Assembly (NCBI GenBank): GCA_036937835.1
Contig: CM072868.1
Coordinates: forward strand, 5,890,001-5,954,000
Length of the DNA stretch: 64,000 nt
Direction: 5' to 3'
Source: Pampus argenteus
Taxonomy: Eukaryota; Chordata; Actinopteri; Scombriformes; Stromateidae
Below the pieces are notes generated by a model that was not told where the DNA came from, searched no databases, and worked only from the letters and a program-made list of their open reading frames with translations. Positions 34,481 to 47,219 of the stretch are shown piece by piece (within the stretch, counting starts at the first letter, position 1; every line of letters starts with the position of its first letter). The position numbers were made by a program, and so were the translations under genes.

Positions 34481-36239
34481 GCATTATTGCATTATTATTG
34501 CATTTCTTTCATTACTGCTATCGCCTACCTTTTCAATACCTCTGGCTTGGAGTCACAGTTCCCATAGAGTTTACCTTATGGCCTTATGGAGAGGCACTTC
34601 TCACCACTACATCTACTCTATTACACACACACACACACACTATGTCTTACTGTTTCTGTCCTCTCAATCTTGTCTTTTTTTTTCCCCCTCTCTTCTCTAG
34701 TTATTTTTTTCCTCTTTGAAGAACAGCGATAACGATTTGCCTTGAAAACACACCGCTTCTATTCATTTCTGTTAAGTTGCTTGAAGGTGTAATTTGCTGA
34801 ATCAAAAAAGGATGTTTTGCTACAAACGTTTACTCAGAGTTTTACTCAGGGGTAATATTCAAGCCTGGTAGATGATTATTTTCTGTTTAATAGCCTGGTT
34901 TTACACATGGGTCTGTGCTGTGGGTGCAATTAGGATGGACAGAATGTTGTAGCTGAAAATTATGTTTTGAGTTCAAATATTGAGTAAACACCTCAGATAT
35001 ATCATATTGACCCCTTGTGTGTTTTTTATCATTAGTACATTACCCTGTGTTGTTTGGAATTGTGTTATATTACATGTAACACCCACACACTGAAGGTGAA
35101 GTAATTAAAATTTGCGGGTTGAGGAGAATGGTCATTGAGTTTGTAAATATTGAGGCAAAGCATTTTTATCATATGTCATATTGCTTTTCCTGTCTCAGAG
35201 TAGGCAGTCGTGGGTGTTTCTCATTAATGTGGTGATTAAGTGTGAATTGTCTCATATTTCTCAACTAACAAAGATTTTACTCTTTTTACGTGCCTGTAAA
35301 TGTAATGGGACTAAATGATACTATCACGTCCTGCATGAGCCATTACTGTTCCAGGGTAATTGTGTTTCCCAGAATTAGCTGTAGGTCAACCCATTGTATT
35401 ATCAGACCCAGCGATCATGGAGATGAATACTACACCTATTCAAGCAGGTACGATACACTGCACATAAACTGCTGTTTATTTCACTAACCCGTCTTTGTTT
35501 TTACTCACTGACAATTTATTTTTATCATAGTTGTATGAACCTGATACACCTTAATATTTATGTACTTGACATATGGCATTAAGGTTTTTTTTTTGTCAGA
35601 CTGGATTTATACTTGACACAAGTCTCCCGCTGTGGTTACAATAGTGCTGTCGTTCATATCTACAGCAGGTTTTTATTTATGGTTCAACATTTTATTTTAC
35701 CACAGCAAGACAGACGGATCTATTTTACCTGATCGGATCGTATCATGCTTTAATTACATACCCCAGAGTAGGGACACGCTGATCTCTTGTTATATTGATT
35801 CAATACAGCAACACCTCATCTCACGATATCTGATGATACCAAAGCTGTAGTTGAAATATATAAATATATGTATATTGTATGTATGTTATATATATTATGT
35901 TGATGTTAAAAGAAAACAATTTACCTCTGTAGAAACACACAATATTTCTGAAGTTCTCTACATGTCTAATCTAATGTCGGCCATCTTGGTTGTCATGGTT
36001 TTTAGTTGCACAGTTTCTTGCCACAGTTTTTACCAGTGGAGTTTTGAGGTTGGATCCTCTATGATGGCTGTATAATACAATCCATGGATATACTCCTTTG
36101 TAGTGACAGCTGAAAGCATGTCAATGATTTAGCATATTGCTATACTGTTAATAGCTACCAGCTCTGTCGTGTCATCTTTTTTGACACTGGTAAAATATGA
36201 GTACTCATAGAGTTTTCAGTCAGTTGTGTCTAAGCTCTG
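34481..36239. other. Non-coding with a CA microsatellite
   Basis: Predominantly AT-rich, with an ATATAT-rich patch at 35858-35900 and T runs near 34675 and 35586. Nothing gene-like. Confidence 0.45.
34623..34640 (+). repeat. (AC)9 microsatellite
   Basis: Seen directly. Confidence 0.9.
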
Positions 36240-36440
36240 ATCATAAACTGTACCACCCTGGCCTTGTTTAATGGAAATGGCAGAGCTACTAGAGGCCATT
36301 TAGGGCCAGAGGTCACCAGCGGCCACACGATCTTTGGGTCAGTTATAATTAGCCAGCCTGAAGCCCGGGGGCTCCATAAAAATGGGATGGGTCATCTCAA
36401 TCTCTGCTGGTCTTTGCCAAGCTTTCTCCTGCGCTAGTTT
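36240..36440. promoter_or_regulatory. Candidate conserved non-coding element
   Basis: A compact GC-balanced tract with AGAGGTCACCAGC (nuclear-receptor-like), GTTATAATTAGCC and AGCCCGGGGGCTCC (a near-palindrome). It stands out from AT-rich flanks. Confidence 0.3.
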
Positions 36441-38259
36441 TAAATGTGTTCAGTGACCCCCAACAAAGTGCTTCCATAAAACACTACACAATGTCCCTGG
36501 GCAGTCAAGAGTCAGTGATGTTGTTTTTTGCTCCATGAATATTTCGAAAACTACTGATGCATGAAGATGCATGAAGGTGTCAATGTAATATTCTGTCTGC
36601 CCGGTTCCCCTTTAAATCTTCTGGATTCTGTCTCAATAGGAACCATCCAGGCACAGTCATGTTCCCCTCATTACACACACATGATGCAGTCCATCTTTAT
36701 TAAAAACCTGCTTACCGAAATACCAATAACTGATAGTTTCCAAGCTGGGTTTGATCAGATGAAAAGCAGATGAGGGTTATATAACAAAAGCACTGTCGTT
36801 GACACCTTTTATGGATCATGAATTGCATTGGGTTAAGTGCTGGGGAGATGTCTTGTTTTGCATTTGTGATGAACTCTGTACAAAACTGGGGCAGAGTTTT
36901 CTTTAATTGCAATATAGTCCTAATTTACAGCAGTCAGACTGCAGGATTATGGGCTCTGCACATTAAACTGGCTAGACAAATGACTGCAACCATGAAAATG
37001 GAAGATATCAGGGTATCATCAGGGTATAATAATATTATTTTGCATGTCAAAAATGATGTCAGTGGATCAAGGTTGAGGTTCCAGCATTGACTGTCTGTTT
37101 AACCTTTTGGATACTAATCCTCACAAAACGTCAGCAGTAAAATATGTCCTTTATTTGTAACTAAACATATTTAATGGAAACCACAGTTGATTTTTCTCCA
37201 AGCTCTCTGATGTCTACTACTTACTACTCCCTGTATAACTTTTTTTTTTTTAAGCTTGTCTTGCTAAGCTCATCATTTATCTTCAGACTCTCATAATATT
37301 CAGACAGTGATGTCTTTTATGGCTATTATTAGAAATGGTGTCTGTCTTCAGAAGCTGGCACAAAAGTGTGAGTGGTCCCTTGGGCACTGTTTCATATCAA
37401 GGTTAACTTGTAGTGATTAGGATAAGGAGACGAGTAGTTGCCATGGGGATGAAGGAAACCGTAGTGGAGAGGACGATAAGCCCGGAGTGACAGAAGTCTG
37501 ATATTTCTGTTGCACTGTATACAACAAAGCTAATCATGCTTTAGCTCATGCATATTATTTCTTTTACAAGGTTTGTCTTTGCAGCATTACTCACGATGTG
37601 ATGACATAAACAAATAGATCTATATATTACATAATGATCGTAGATTGTCTCTAACATGGTAACATAATATTGAGTATAATAATAATATCGCAAACATTCT
37701 TTCATAGCAATAGAAAAATTAACAGCAGCTTGGCAGATCGTTAAAAATAAATCTAGGCTCTTATTATTTTCCATTCACTGATGAGTTTTGGTTGGCGTAC
37801 TGATATATTGCTTTGGGAATTCTGCCATCTGTCATTGAGAAATATTTTGTCATGACCATGAGCCTCTTGATTTAGGTCGATACTAATGACTCAAACACTA
37901 CATTAAGCAAATGTAATAGCCCCTCTGATAGTTGATAAAAATGATTAATGGATCAATAATCCAGAGCCTTTGTTTGATGAAAACTGAAAATTCCTATTCT
38001 TTAATGCATTTCATAATTATTGTAAGGTCTTCATTGTAAATCCCTTTAAATCATAATCCCAAATTATGTAAAATCCTTAATCTCAATCTGTTACTATCAA
38101 TTGGGTCATCTTCATTCTGAGAGATGCCAAGAGATTGCTCAACATGATTTTGTGGAGACTTTTGTACCAAAAAATGTATTTTCATTTTCATTTTGACCAC
38201 TTCTATAATGCCATGTATGTTGAATAGACTTTCTAATGGCACTTACTCGTTCTATGGAG
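36441..38259. other. Non-coding, no recognisable feature
   Basis: AT-rich DNA with a T run near 37240 and an AATAATAATAT patch near 37675. No gene or RNA is supported. Confidence 0.45.
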
Positions 38260-38850
38260 TTGATTCAAAATCCCCATCAGCCTAGTTTTCTCTTGGCAAT
38301 GCCTTGAACACTGCATGGATAATCCTTGGAGAAGAGGGATAATGCCCCCAGATCGCCCCCTTGAGAGGTGCTATCCCCGCATCCCTAATGCCGAGCTCGC
38401 TCCTTTCCCTGGTGCCGTCCCCAGCAACACAATAATTAATGAGCTCAACTGGCCTATCGCTGCAGAAGCCTCCCTCCCCAATCTCCATTATCCACATCAT
38501 GCAATGATAATTTGACTTGCGTAGGTGCTAATTTCATATAAGTTAAAAGGCAATTAGGAAAATGTGTCTTTTTGACGGGCAGAGGGATTAAAGCTAAGCT
38601 GTGATGCCACCAGTCTTCAGAGGGTGCAGGCTTATACTGGGTATGAAGGCCCTTGCTTGGCAACACCCATTATCGGTCATCACATTAATAACCCCATATT
38701 TCACATCTCCATTTGATGTGCTACATTTAATTAAAGTGCGAGGTTGTGTGACGAATTAATGCCTAATTGGAAAGCACCTTTTGTACATTCCCTGTGCCGT
38801 AGACCAGATGCGGTTAGTTATGGGGTTAAAGACTTTGTCTTAGTTCCTTT
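38260..38850. promoter_or_regulatory. Strong candidate conserved non-coding element
   Basis: About 590 bp of repeat-free sequence that is markedly unlike its AT-rich flanks. GC-rich, CpG-containing stretches (38345-38420) alternate with dense homeodomain cores: CACAATAATTAATGAGC, GCAATGATAATTTGAC, AAAGGCAATTAGG, CATTTAATTAAAG and GAATTAATGCCTAATTGG. Short frames are open on both strands over 38282-38515, but neither resembles a protein. Overlapping frames open in both directions fit non-coding constraint or chance better than an exon. By texture this is the most CNE-like tract in the window. Confidence 0.5.
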
Positions 38851-40579
38851 CTTTAACAAATGTTCCCGCAATGTTAAAATGAACACACATGGCAATTAGT
38901 AAAGACCCAGTCAGTAAATGCATTCACTTAAAATACGTTCTACATACTTGTTTCACTGAAACAAAGGATATGTCTTCATTATTGTCTTGTATAACACCAT
39001 ATCTGCTAGACGTTTAGGAAACATACAAGAATACCAAATACACATACCCACCTCACCTGCTGAAAGTAAAGGTAAAGACCGTTTTTCTGTTTGCATTGAT
39101 ATTACATATCATTTACAGTGTGGACAACTAGCCTCCATCTCCTGTTTGGAATCTTAATCATCTGCTATTCCAGATTAGTTTAAAGCTCATAAAAATGTAA
39201 ATCTGCCATATAGGGGTGGAGTGTGTGTTGAAAATGATTTATAAATACCTCCGACAAACTGTGTGTTTCTCATGCATTTATTTCTCCCTTTGAAGGCTGG
39301 TGGCTGAGAATTGGAGCTAATCTGACATTTCATACATCTCATACTATTTTGGGAGATATTTGAAGATAGAGGTATTATTTCCTCTCCTACCTCCTAGCAT
39401 TCCCATAGCGCATGGAAGATGATTATTATGGATTTGCAGAGACTTGGTGTTAACGAGTTTACTCACACTGTTTAGATGCTAAAAAGCAATTTTAACCTCT
39501 GCAATAATCATGCAGGATATTGAAATATGATGTACAGTTCTCTCAGTGGAGGTTCTGGATTCTACATATTCTGCTGTTCTGTTCAGGACTGGCTTCTGTT
39601 TGTCTCTGAAAGACCTAACAAATTAAATTTTGCTTAAGAGCGGCAGGCAAACTAAACCTCATTACAAACAAGTTAGCCTCATTTACTCTCTCACCTTTGT
39701 TAAATCCTCGATTTGAAGTTATACTGAGCTTGTCATTACATTAGATTTCTGCCAGGTTTTTTCCTGTGTGGCTGTTCTCCCGTCCCACACCCAGCTCGCA
39801 TCATTCTCTCATGTCGGTATTTTTTCATCATTTGTACCTCGCACTATGTGGTAATGACTCCCTGGAACTTGATTAATGCAATTATTGATTTCATAGTTAA
39901 GTGTGAGATTAGATGCATGGACTCCAGTACTATTCATCAAAATGCACTGGCATATAATTAAATTGTCTGTTTATATTTTATGACTGTACACCTTTATTAA
40001 ATATTAAACTCGTGTTGGTGTTATTTTACCCACAAGACAATGTACTGTATGTAAACGGAGAACAAAGGTTGAATACTGATATTCATAAACAGTGGTAGAA
40101 ATTAATCTGAAAACACCTTAATTAGATGCTCTGTAGTACCAGGGGCGCTTCATGTGGGTGTCCGTATCCTACTCTTGCTGAGATTCCTGATTCATACTTT
40201 TACTGTGGAATAAAAATGATAACAATAAAATAAATAAAGTCATTTCTTAAATGTTGTGGCATTAAAGTATGAGCACTTACAAATGATTTGAGGAAACGTG
40301 AGTCACTGGGACTGCAACATCGTTGTCCAACGTGACATTTTCTTTCTTTTTGTTTTTTATTGTACATTTAATAAAACAATGTTACTTTAAGGACATTATA
40401 ATCTTTAAGAGCATTAAAAAAAATCTGAGTTGAATAATACAGTAAAAGCTAATAACCTTTTGGGAACCACCGCTTTTATCTCCAAGTGAGTCACCTGATC
40501 CACTTTCTCATCTCTGATAACATCCTCTACTCTTGGTACTTTCTCCCTTGTCCATCATCCCTGCTATAGCTATAAAAAG

Positions 40580-40626
40580 CCCCCACCCCCACCCCCCAAC
40601 ACACACACATACACGCACATACACAC
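40580..40626 (+). repeat. C-rich then CA-rich low-complexity tract
   Basis: Three C runs (5, 5 and 6 bases, separated by single A) are followed by imperfect CA units. Confidence 0.8.
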
Positions 40627-42521
40627 CATTTCTGGGTACTGGGATTATGGACTGTGTCCCAATGCATCCATATTTCAGAGTTGTATCTCTAGTGTCACTC
40701 TACATCTTGTCTGTGGAAGCAACATGGAGGTTCCACCTCGTGTTTAAGCATGTTTATGTTCCTGACCCAGTTCCTGGATTCTCTCAGCGTTGGATGTGTG
40801 GACGGGGTGGGGCAGCGTCGGCATCATTTATTTCAATTTAGCTCTGCGTAGCAAAGTACACGTACACACACAGAGGTATACATGGCCACACATGCATGCA
40901 GATAGTTAAACAAACACTAACACACACCTCTACATGCAAGTACATGTTGCATGCACGGTGCAGCATTATTACTCACGCTGCACACAAAGTATGCACACCT
41001 ACTGTATAGAGAGCTTCTATAGAATACGTAGAATAGCTACACAGTTAAAATACAAGTGAGCTCATGACTGATGGATAATTGAAGACCTGAACTGTGTAGA
41101 GGAAGTGGTCGGATAACCAAGGGAAGATAAAACCATGTGGAATGCTTTAGCGTTTCATTTAAAATCCAAGGTATTCAATAATGTAGTGAGCCCTTTGAAA
41201 GCTCAGTCGAGTATTCAAGCGCAGAGGTTGTCAACAATGTTGAGAAAGTTAAAGGCACAGCGTGTACTGAGCAGTGTTTGTGGCAGGTTTGGAAGCCTGT
41301 TTGCTGCATTTTTGTATGTGTGAAACGAAGATACAGACACAGGAATGTGTGAGAGAGCATGTTTATGTATGTTATAGGGTATGGTGAAATTACTTGCAAC
41401 ACCAATGTAGTATTTCTTCATGCTTAATATTTGTTGTAATGCTGCATTTTGGTTACCTGCAGTGATTACTTTTATGCTTTTTAAAGTCTACACACAGCTA
41501 CTAAAATATAATATTTTATGTTTTAGAATTCACAGATATGTAGTCAGCCTGTTATTTTAACAACCAAATGATGAAGTCACACAGTACAGCCCTTCCTGAG
41601 GGAGTCACCATCAGTATTCAGGCTGATATTTCACCACGCCTTATGTGTTTTTTAAAGCAATCATCAATGTACACTGACAAATGTGTGGTTTGTTTCTATT
41701 TCTTGACATTTGTTGTACTACATCTCATTACTATGGTGACTTTTCAATGCACACATATTGCCAGTGTGACATATACTGCATGCAATACTATGACATGACT
41801 CATGATGACTCATGTTTTTTTCTCTGTGAATGACTTTTTAATTTCTTTAGCGCATGTCCTGCTGCTGACTACAGAGTTCGGTTTTATTTGTTCCATACAA
41901 ATAGCTTCCATTGAAAATGTAAAATGCATCACTACACATGGCCTACCCCACCCAACCCCAACCTTTCATGAACTCAGTGGAGGTCAAATTAATATTGTGT
42001 CACATCAGTTGATGAAAGTAACAGTGTGTCAGTCTGGAAACACTGCCTGGCATCATAGTGTGTACAGGGGAAAAAAAAAAATGCTGTCATATTGAGTAGT
42101 GTGCCATCTTTGTTGTTTTTCCATTGAAAGAGGAAGAAGTAACATGTTATAGCATGATTAATATTATAATGAAATCTACTGTACTATGAAGAGATAATAT
42201 TTAATAATTTAGATACATATTGTGTTGTATTGGGATGTTTTTAAAAAAAAATATCTTGACATATGACCATATACCAGCCATATTATCCCGCCGTAACCTG
42301 TTGAGCGTTATTTATGTTTTATAAGCTACTGCTATAAGCTGTAGTAATTGGGTGGTGCGGTGTCTCCAACCTTTTTAATTGTTTCTGTGGCATCTTTCTC
42401 CTGTAAAGTGCTCTACTGAGTGTTTGGACCCATCAAGGACTGCTGGATCCCCCAGTAATGAGCCATGTCATCACATGTGAAGAAGCTGCTGTCTGTTCTC
42501 TATAGAGACATTCTGCTGCAG

Positions 42522-42550
<29 letters not shown>
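42522..42550 (+). repeat. (AC)14 microsatellite
   Basis: An uninterrupted dinucleotide run of 29 bases. Confidence 0.95.
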
Positions 42551-42552
<2 letters not shown>

Positions 42553-43009
42553 CACGGCTCACTCAGCACCGTTGAGAATTGTCTGTTTGTCTTGTGGGTC
42601 TTAAAAGAGAGAGACATTTGCTCTCTTGTGACAACAACATGTGTACTGTCTCATGTGAAACAAGTGCATGTTTCTTCCAATCTGTTTATCGGTTTAAGGA
42701 TATGTTGTCATCATCGTGTTTGTGCTCAGATGCAGGTAATTACTGAATAATACAAGCAGCGTAATTTACCCTTGACCTCAATGACAACTCATCCATCTGT
42801 CTGTCCTCCATAATACTGTTGTCAGTGCATGTTTGACACCTTTTGTCCTTGTTGTATTGTGAGATTGATGTCTCTCTTTCTCACTCTCTGTCCTGCTGAG
42901 GTGGAGAGCTCAGTCTGTAGGAGTTACTAATGTTAAGAATAATACTGCCATCATTGGGTTGTGTCTCTGGGCCTGTGTTCAGGTTCCTGTTTTCTCTCTG
43001 AGATAATTG

Positions 43010-43400
43010 TCACGATGTTCTCACTCTGAAACTAAGCCAGACAGCTGACACCATTGACCAGCTCCCTTTTCCCTACTTCCGCTCTCAGCTCAGCAGAAGA
43101 CGAGAGAAGTTAGCTGGTCTTGGCAGTGTTGGCTGTAGAAGTAATTAAAATTCACACTTCTCAGGTCCTTACATAGCTAATCCACTCCATTAATCTTGTC
43201 CCCTTGCATGTAAAAGTGGGAGCCAGATGCTGCACCAGTTGTTCCTTACACTCTTAAACCCTGTTAATGCTTTGCTGTTTCGCTGGGAGAGAGCAATCTG
43301 CTGGAGAATAATCAAGGCCGCCTGTCCAGGACATCACATCTTTGCACTTCACTCTGGCTACTGGTTATGCAGTGACCCATCGATTGGGTCTGTAGTTGTA
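43010..43400. promoter_or_regulatory. Candidate conserved non-coding element
   Basis: Balanced tract with CAGACAGCTGACACC, GAAGTAATTAAAATTC, CATAGCTAATCC, CTCCATTAATC and GAGAATAATCAAGGC. Homeodomain cores are clustered and no tandem repeats are present. Confidence 0.35.
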
Positions 43401-44968
43401 GGACAATTCACAAATCGGTTGTTTATTTGAACAAAACTCTCAAGTGAATGAGTTAGATTAGTTTTCAAAGAATCAAAATGTCAAACCACATCTGGGAGCT
43501 GATTGGTGCTCTATACAGTTCAGAGTGAGTAAATGGGCTGGTAGTTTTAAAATCAACATTTGAATTTGGTGAATTTAGAGAGGTTGTCCTGAATTGATTC
43601 ACTTACATTCAATCATCTGACAGAAGGTCAGATTAGTTCAAGGTTCAGTCGAAATCTTAAAGGTCTGCTCTTCAGATCAGTATCGATTAAAAAGTGGAAT
43701 GAGCCACTAAATCTTGCAAATATTTTTCTCATCAAAAAGGCAAGTAACATCATTTTCCTTGTAATTTGTGTGGTCTCTTCATTAATATGTTAGGGTACCC
43801 CATAATTATTTTATAGGCCTATAATTCAAAACTAATTAGACAATCATTAATTCAAGTTCCTCATAATTACATTGGTAACATTTTATGAAGACTTTTTCAC
43901 TGCATGTAAGCTTACTGTACTCCATAATCATTTTAGTGTACCCCTCATTTAAATATGTTACGCATCAATTAATTTTATTTGCAAATCAATGATAAATGAA
44001 TATACATAAATCATACATTTGTTTATTATCATATTTCTAGTACAATAACTATTTTATTGCACCTGTATCATATACAAGAACAAAATTTATAGTGATAACA
44101 TGATCATTTCTGTGCTGTAATCTTGACTTGAAGAAAAGTGTGCGTCGCTGGTTTTGTGTTGGCTTGTATGCTTCATTGTAAAGTTGTGTCTAGTATTGCT
44201 TAGTTGCAACATCTGTCCAATTAAGTGGGAGGTGAGTAAAATCTAAAACAGAGGTTTGTTTCAATATGATCTAACACGTAAGAGTCTCAGTCGATTTCCT
44301 GACATTTCAAGTCCTTGATACTCGAATGATAAAAAATATACTACAAATCAGGATTCAGAGCATCTTGGTTTGACCAAAAATGACCCCTCAGTGGCTCTTA
44401 AGATTTATGTGTTCTTTACTGACCTGCAGCTGCTTCACACAGAGAGCCTCCCATTGCTGCCAACGACCACGCCGCTGCTTGAATTCAGATGTAACTAGTG
44501 CAGTGCTGTTCAAAATATAATGTTTATGGTAAGAAAGAAAAAAGCAAAATATGACCAAAAACATATCAAGATCATATTTTCTGCGTCTTATCTCCTCTTT
44601 GCAGACCTAAAAAATACATATTTGGCTCCTTGAATAAAAAATATTAAAAAAGGAAAAATGTATACATAGCGAACAAATGCTGTGGCCCGATACTTCTTCT
44701 TCCATATGTCAGATAATTTACTCAGGTAATGAATTAAAACCTGTTCAGTGCATACACACAGTGCCCTAGTTTTAATCCAGTGTGTAAATTCATGTCACCT
44801 GTGGTTGTATAATTTGTTTTGCCAGCTGCAGTTGGAGTGCTCTGTGGATATACTTCAGTAAGTGTATATTCCCTCTGCACAGTGTTGTAGCCACTCTGGA
44901 CCACTGACCATCACCGGTAGCTGATCAAGCCACTTTATCAGCTTTATCAGGTGCTGTGCTGTTTCGCA
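43401..44968. other. Non-coding, AT-rich
   Basis: Very AT-rich, particularly 43790-44100. No gene or repeat boundary was recognised. Confidence 0.45.
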
Positions 44969-44990
44969 GGGGTTGGGTTGGGTTGGGGGG
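44969..44990 (+). other. G-quadruplex-capable tract
   Basis: Four G runs (4, 3, 3 and 6) are separated by TT loops, which fits the canonical G3+N1-7 pattern with very short loops. More G runs follow to about 45005. The TTGGG units look telomere-like but are too few for an interstitial telomere. Confidence 0.75.
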
Positions 44991-45355
44991 AGTGAGGGAA
45001 GGGGGTTGTTTTCTTTTTTCACTTCATGCTTTGGTAGCCACGGCTTTGTTGACCAGGGTCTGTATGTATGTGTACTTTGGGCTTGACATGAGGACAGTGC
45101 AGGATAAGCGGGAGAATCAGTGGAACAGAACTTGACAAGAGAACATGAAGGTTCTCTCTAGAGGAAGTTAGACAGAAAAAAAAGACCCTTTCTCTTTATG
45201 GAAACATTTCATTCAACACTTGTTTGAGCCATTGTTACTGCTTGTTTTTATGTCAGATGAGTCCTGATGCATGACTGCAGGTGATATTAATGTGGTTTTC
45301 AACTAGAATGGACAAAAACATTTTGAGTTTTGTGCTCACACATACCGTGACCTCT

Positions 45356-45480
45356 TATTTAAAGGGAAACTCTACCCATTTTACATGTCAAAGTCAATAA
45401 GCCAGTTGGGAGGAGTACTAGACAAACTTCCAGTACTAAGTTTCAGTACTAAGTTACTACTAGTGGGCTCTTTTAAAAAA
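45356..45480 (+). mobile_element. Partial MITE-like repeat
   Basis: TTTAAAGGGAAACTCTACCC, then TTTTACATGTCAAAGTCA and GGGAGGAGTACTA, resembles the left end of a fish MITE that I recall. A matching right end was not found nearby, so the copy is partial or diverged. A short tandem duplication (CAGTACTAAGTT at 45431-45442 and 45444-45455) lies inside. Confidence 0.4.
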
Positions 45481-46039
45481 CACTTGGCCACCAACATAAA
45501 TGATTGTATTTGCTGACAAAAACATATCAGGCCTCTCAAAAAGATCAAGAATTAAGCAATTAAAATCCTTTATGCATCAGTTTTGTCGTGGTTTAATTTG
45601 TTTGGCTAGTGTGGTGATAGCAAGCAGTGGATGTTGAAATTAATAGTCACATCACATAAACAGAAGATGAATAAGAGGCATTGTCCAACTCATCAGCACT
45701 AAACTCTCCTCAGTGGAAAAAGATATGCACAAGAACAAGCAGACATATTGAACAAGTTTTTGCAAAATAATATTAGAGGGAATCAAATCCTCTCAAATCA
45801 GTCATAACGTTTTTTAGACAGAGATAGTTAAACTTTACTCTTGGCTATTTGAATTATATTTATATAGATAGTAGCATTACTATGTTTCTTCTCATCGAGG
45901 GATTTTGTAATAATCCATTGTGACTGCTTTTGTCTGGTAGAACAGGATCATTACTAGCTTCATATTCAAATGATGATTACCTTTTTGGAGGTTTACTGAT
46001 GGGCTCTGACTACATAGCGTGTGAACATTAATGTGTGTG
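45481..46039. other. Non-coding, AT-rich
   Basis: It may include the interior of the preceding repeat. Nothing else can be supported. Confidence 0.35.
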
Positions 46040-46300
46040 TAAATATGCTCTGCTCTGCAAACCCACAGTTGTCACTTGGCTGCAGGAGCCCTCGTATTGC
46101 TTGGCAGTGTCACTGTGTGAGATGGCTGCTGTTGTGATGGGTAGTTGATTATGGCTCATCTGCCTGCCAGCACTCTCAATCAACATCCACAGCTAAAGGG
46201 ATGAGGAAGAAGGATGTTTCTTTCGGCCTGGATTCTGTAAATGCCAGTATGGAGACATAAGCCCTTATGCTATATTTCTGAGCTCAACTTTCTCTGCTTT
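46040..46300. promoter_or_regulatory. Candidate conserved non-coding element
   Basis: Repeat-free tract with GTAGTTGATTATGG and CTCAATCAACATCC motifs and balanced composition. Inferred from texture. Confidence 0.25.
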
Positions 46301-46718
46301 CTCTCTCCCGGCTTCCCGGCTCTGTCATTGTCCTTCTTATTCTCTCTCTGTCAGCTTTCTACTTTCCCCTTCCCCAGTCTCTCTGCCACAATCAGAGAGA
46401 AATGTTTATGAGCCAGGCTTGAAATCGTGACCCAAGCCACCCTGTCCCACGTCTCCGTCACCTGATGTATTTTTTCTCCAACCTCCTGTCTCTGCGCCAG
46501 AGTCAAATTGGCCAACCCTTAACATCTCCTGCAGCCCCACCAGACAACATCCTCCTTCTCCCCCTAGCGTGGCTCAACCCAGTCTGCCAGTCTGCTCTGC
46601 TGTTCTGTGCTCTGCACGCTCCAGTGCGCTGTCGGCTGGTGACAGGCTATTTGGGATTTACCCACTGCTGCTGTGCCTGTCTCTTCATCTGCAGCCTTTC
46701 ATGGCAGTAAAAAAAGCA

Positions 46719-46868
46719 GTCTCTCCTCCCCCTTATCCTTTTCCTTCCCCTCTTCTCCCTTCTCTCTTCCCCCCTCAACCTTCAGCTCAACTCATTCCAC
46801 CATCCTCCCACCCACTGCCCCCTCCCCTCCCCTCCCTCCCACCATCTCTGCTCCTAATCCCATCCTCC
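46719..46868 (+). repeat. Polypyrimidine tract with minus-strand G-quadruplex motif
   Basis: About 150 bp are almost entirely C and T. Within it, 46818-46840 has five C runs (5, 4, 4, 3 and 3) separated by single T, so the minus strand carries a G-quadruplex pattern with one-base loops. The 148-codon plus-strand frame that crosses this tract is Ser/Pro-rich low complexity and is not a plausible gene. Confidence 0.8.
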
Positions 46869-47110
46869 TAAAGACTGTAATTGAGCAGTGCGCCGTGCTG
46901 GGATTAGGACTGTTATTGGGGGTATTATCATTGCAGGAGAAATTTGGGGGAAAGTGTGGGCAACTGGAATCTACTGACGCTCAGATGCGACCAGATGGTG
47001 GGGGAATGTGGGGCGTAGTGAAAAGGGAACTGCCGTCACTGGACCCCTGTTCTGACAAGGTCGATCTCCAGGTCACTGCTGATATCCAACAAACTGACAG
47101 AAAATCCATA
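46869..47110. promoter_or_regulatory. Candidate conserved non-coding element
   Basis: Directly after the pyrimidine tract comes complex sequence with GACTGTAATTGAGC, GGATTAGGAC and ATTATCATTGCAGG. There is no recognisable exon. Confidence 0.3.
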
Positions 47111-47219
47111 AAACCATAACGCTTAAACAATAAAACATCAGCTCATACAGCCCAATATGACATCAGATCACTGAACAATGATGGACATGTAGTATTCTCC
47201 ATATAGTATCTAACATTTG

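Larger units (their letters stand above)
38851..43009. other. Long non-coding stretch with microsatellites
   Basis: Mostly AT-rich. A moderately complex patch lies at 39290-39480. A minus-strand splice-like junction lies near 39057. C-rich and CA-rich tracts lie at 40580-40626. No gene, RNA or named transposon was recognised. Confidence 0.4.

Noticed and set aside
38282..38515. Overlapping open frames on both strands in the strongest CNE candidate
   Set aside because: Neither frame resembles a protein. Openness on both strands is explained by GC-rich sequence with few stop codons.
44969..44990. Interstitial telomere repeat
   Set aside because: Only about three TTGGG units are present, and they lack the A of TTAGGG. 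A G-quadruplex-capable tract is the better description.
46673..47119. Longest open frame (148 codons, plus strand)
   Set aside because: Its N-terminal half is translated from a polypyrimidine tract (Ser/Pro/Leu low complexity), it has no recognisable domain, and a frame of this length is expected by chance in 64 kb.
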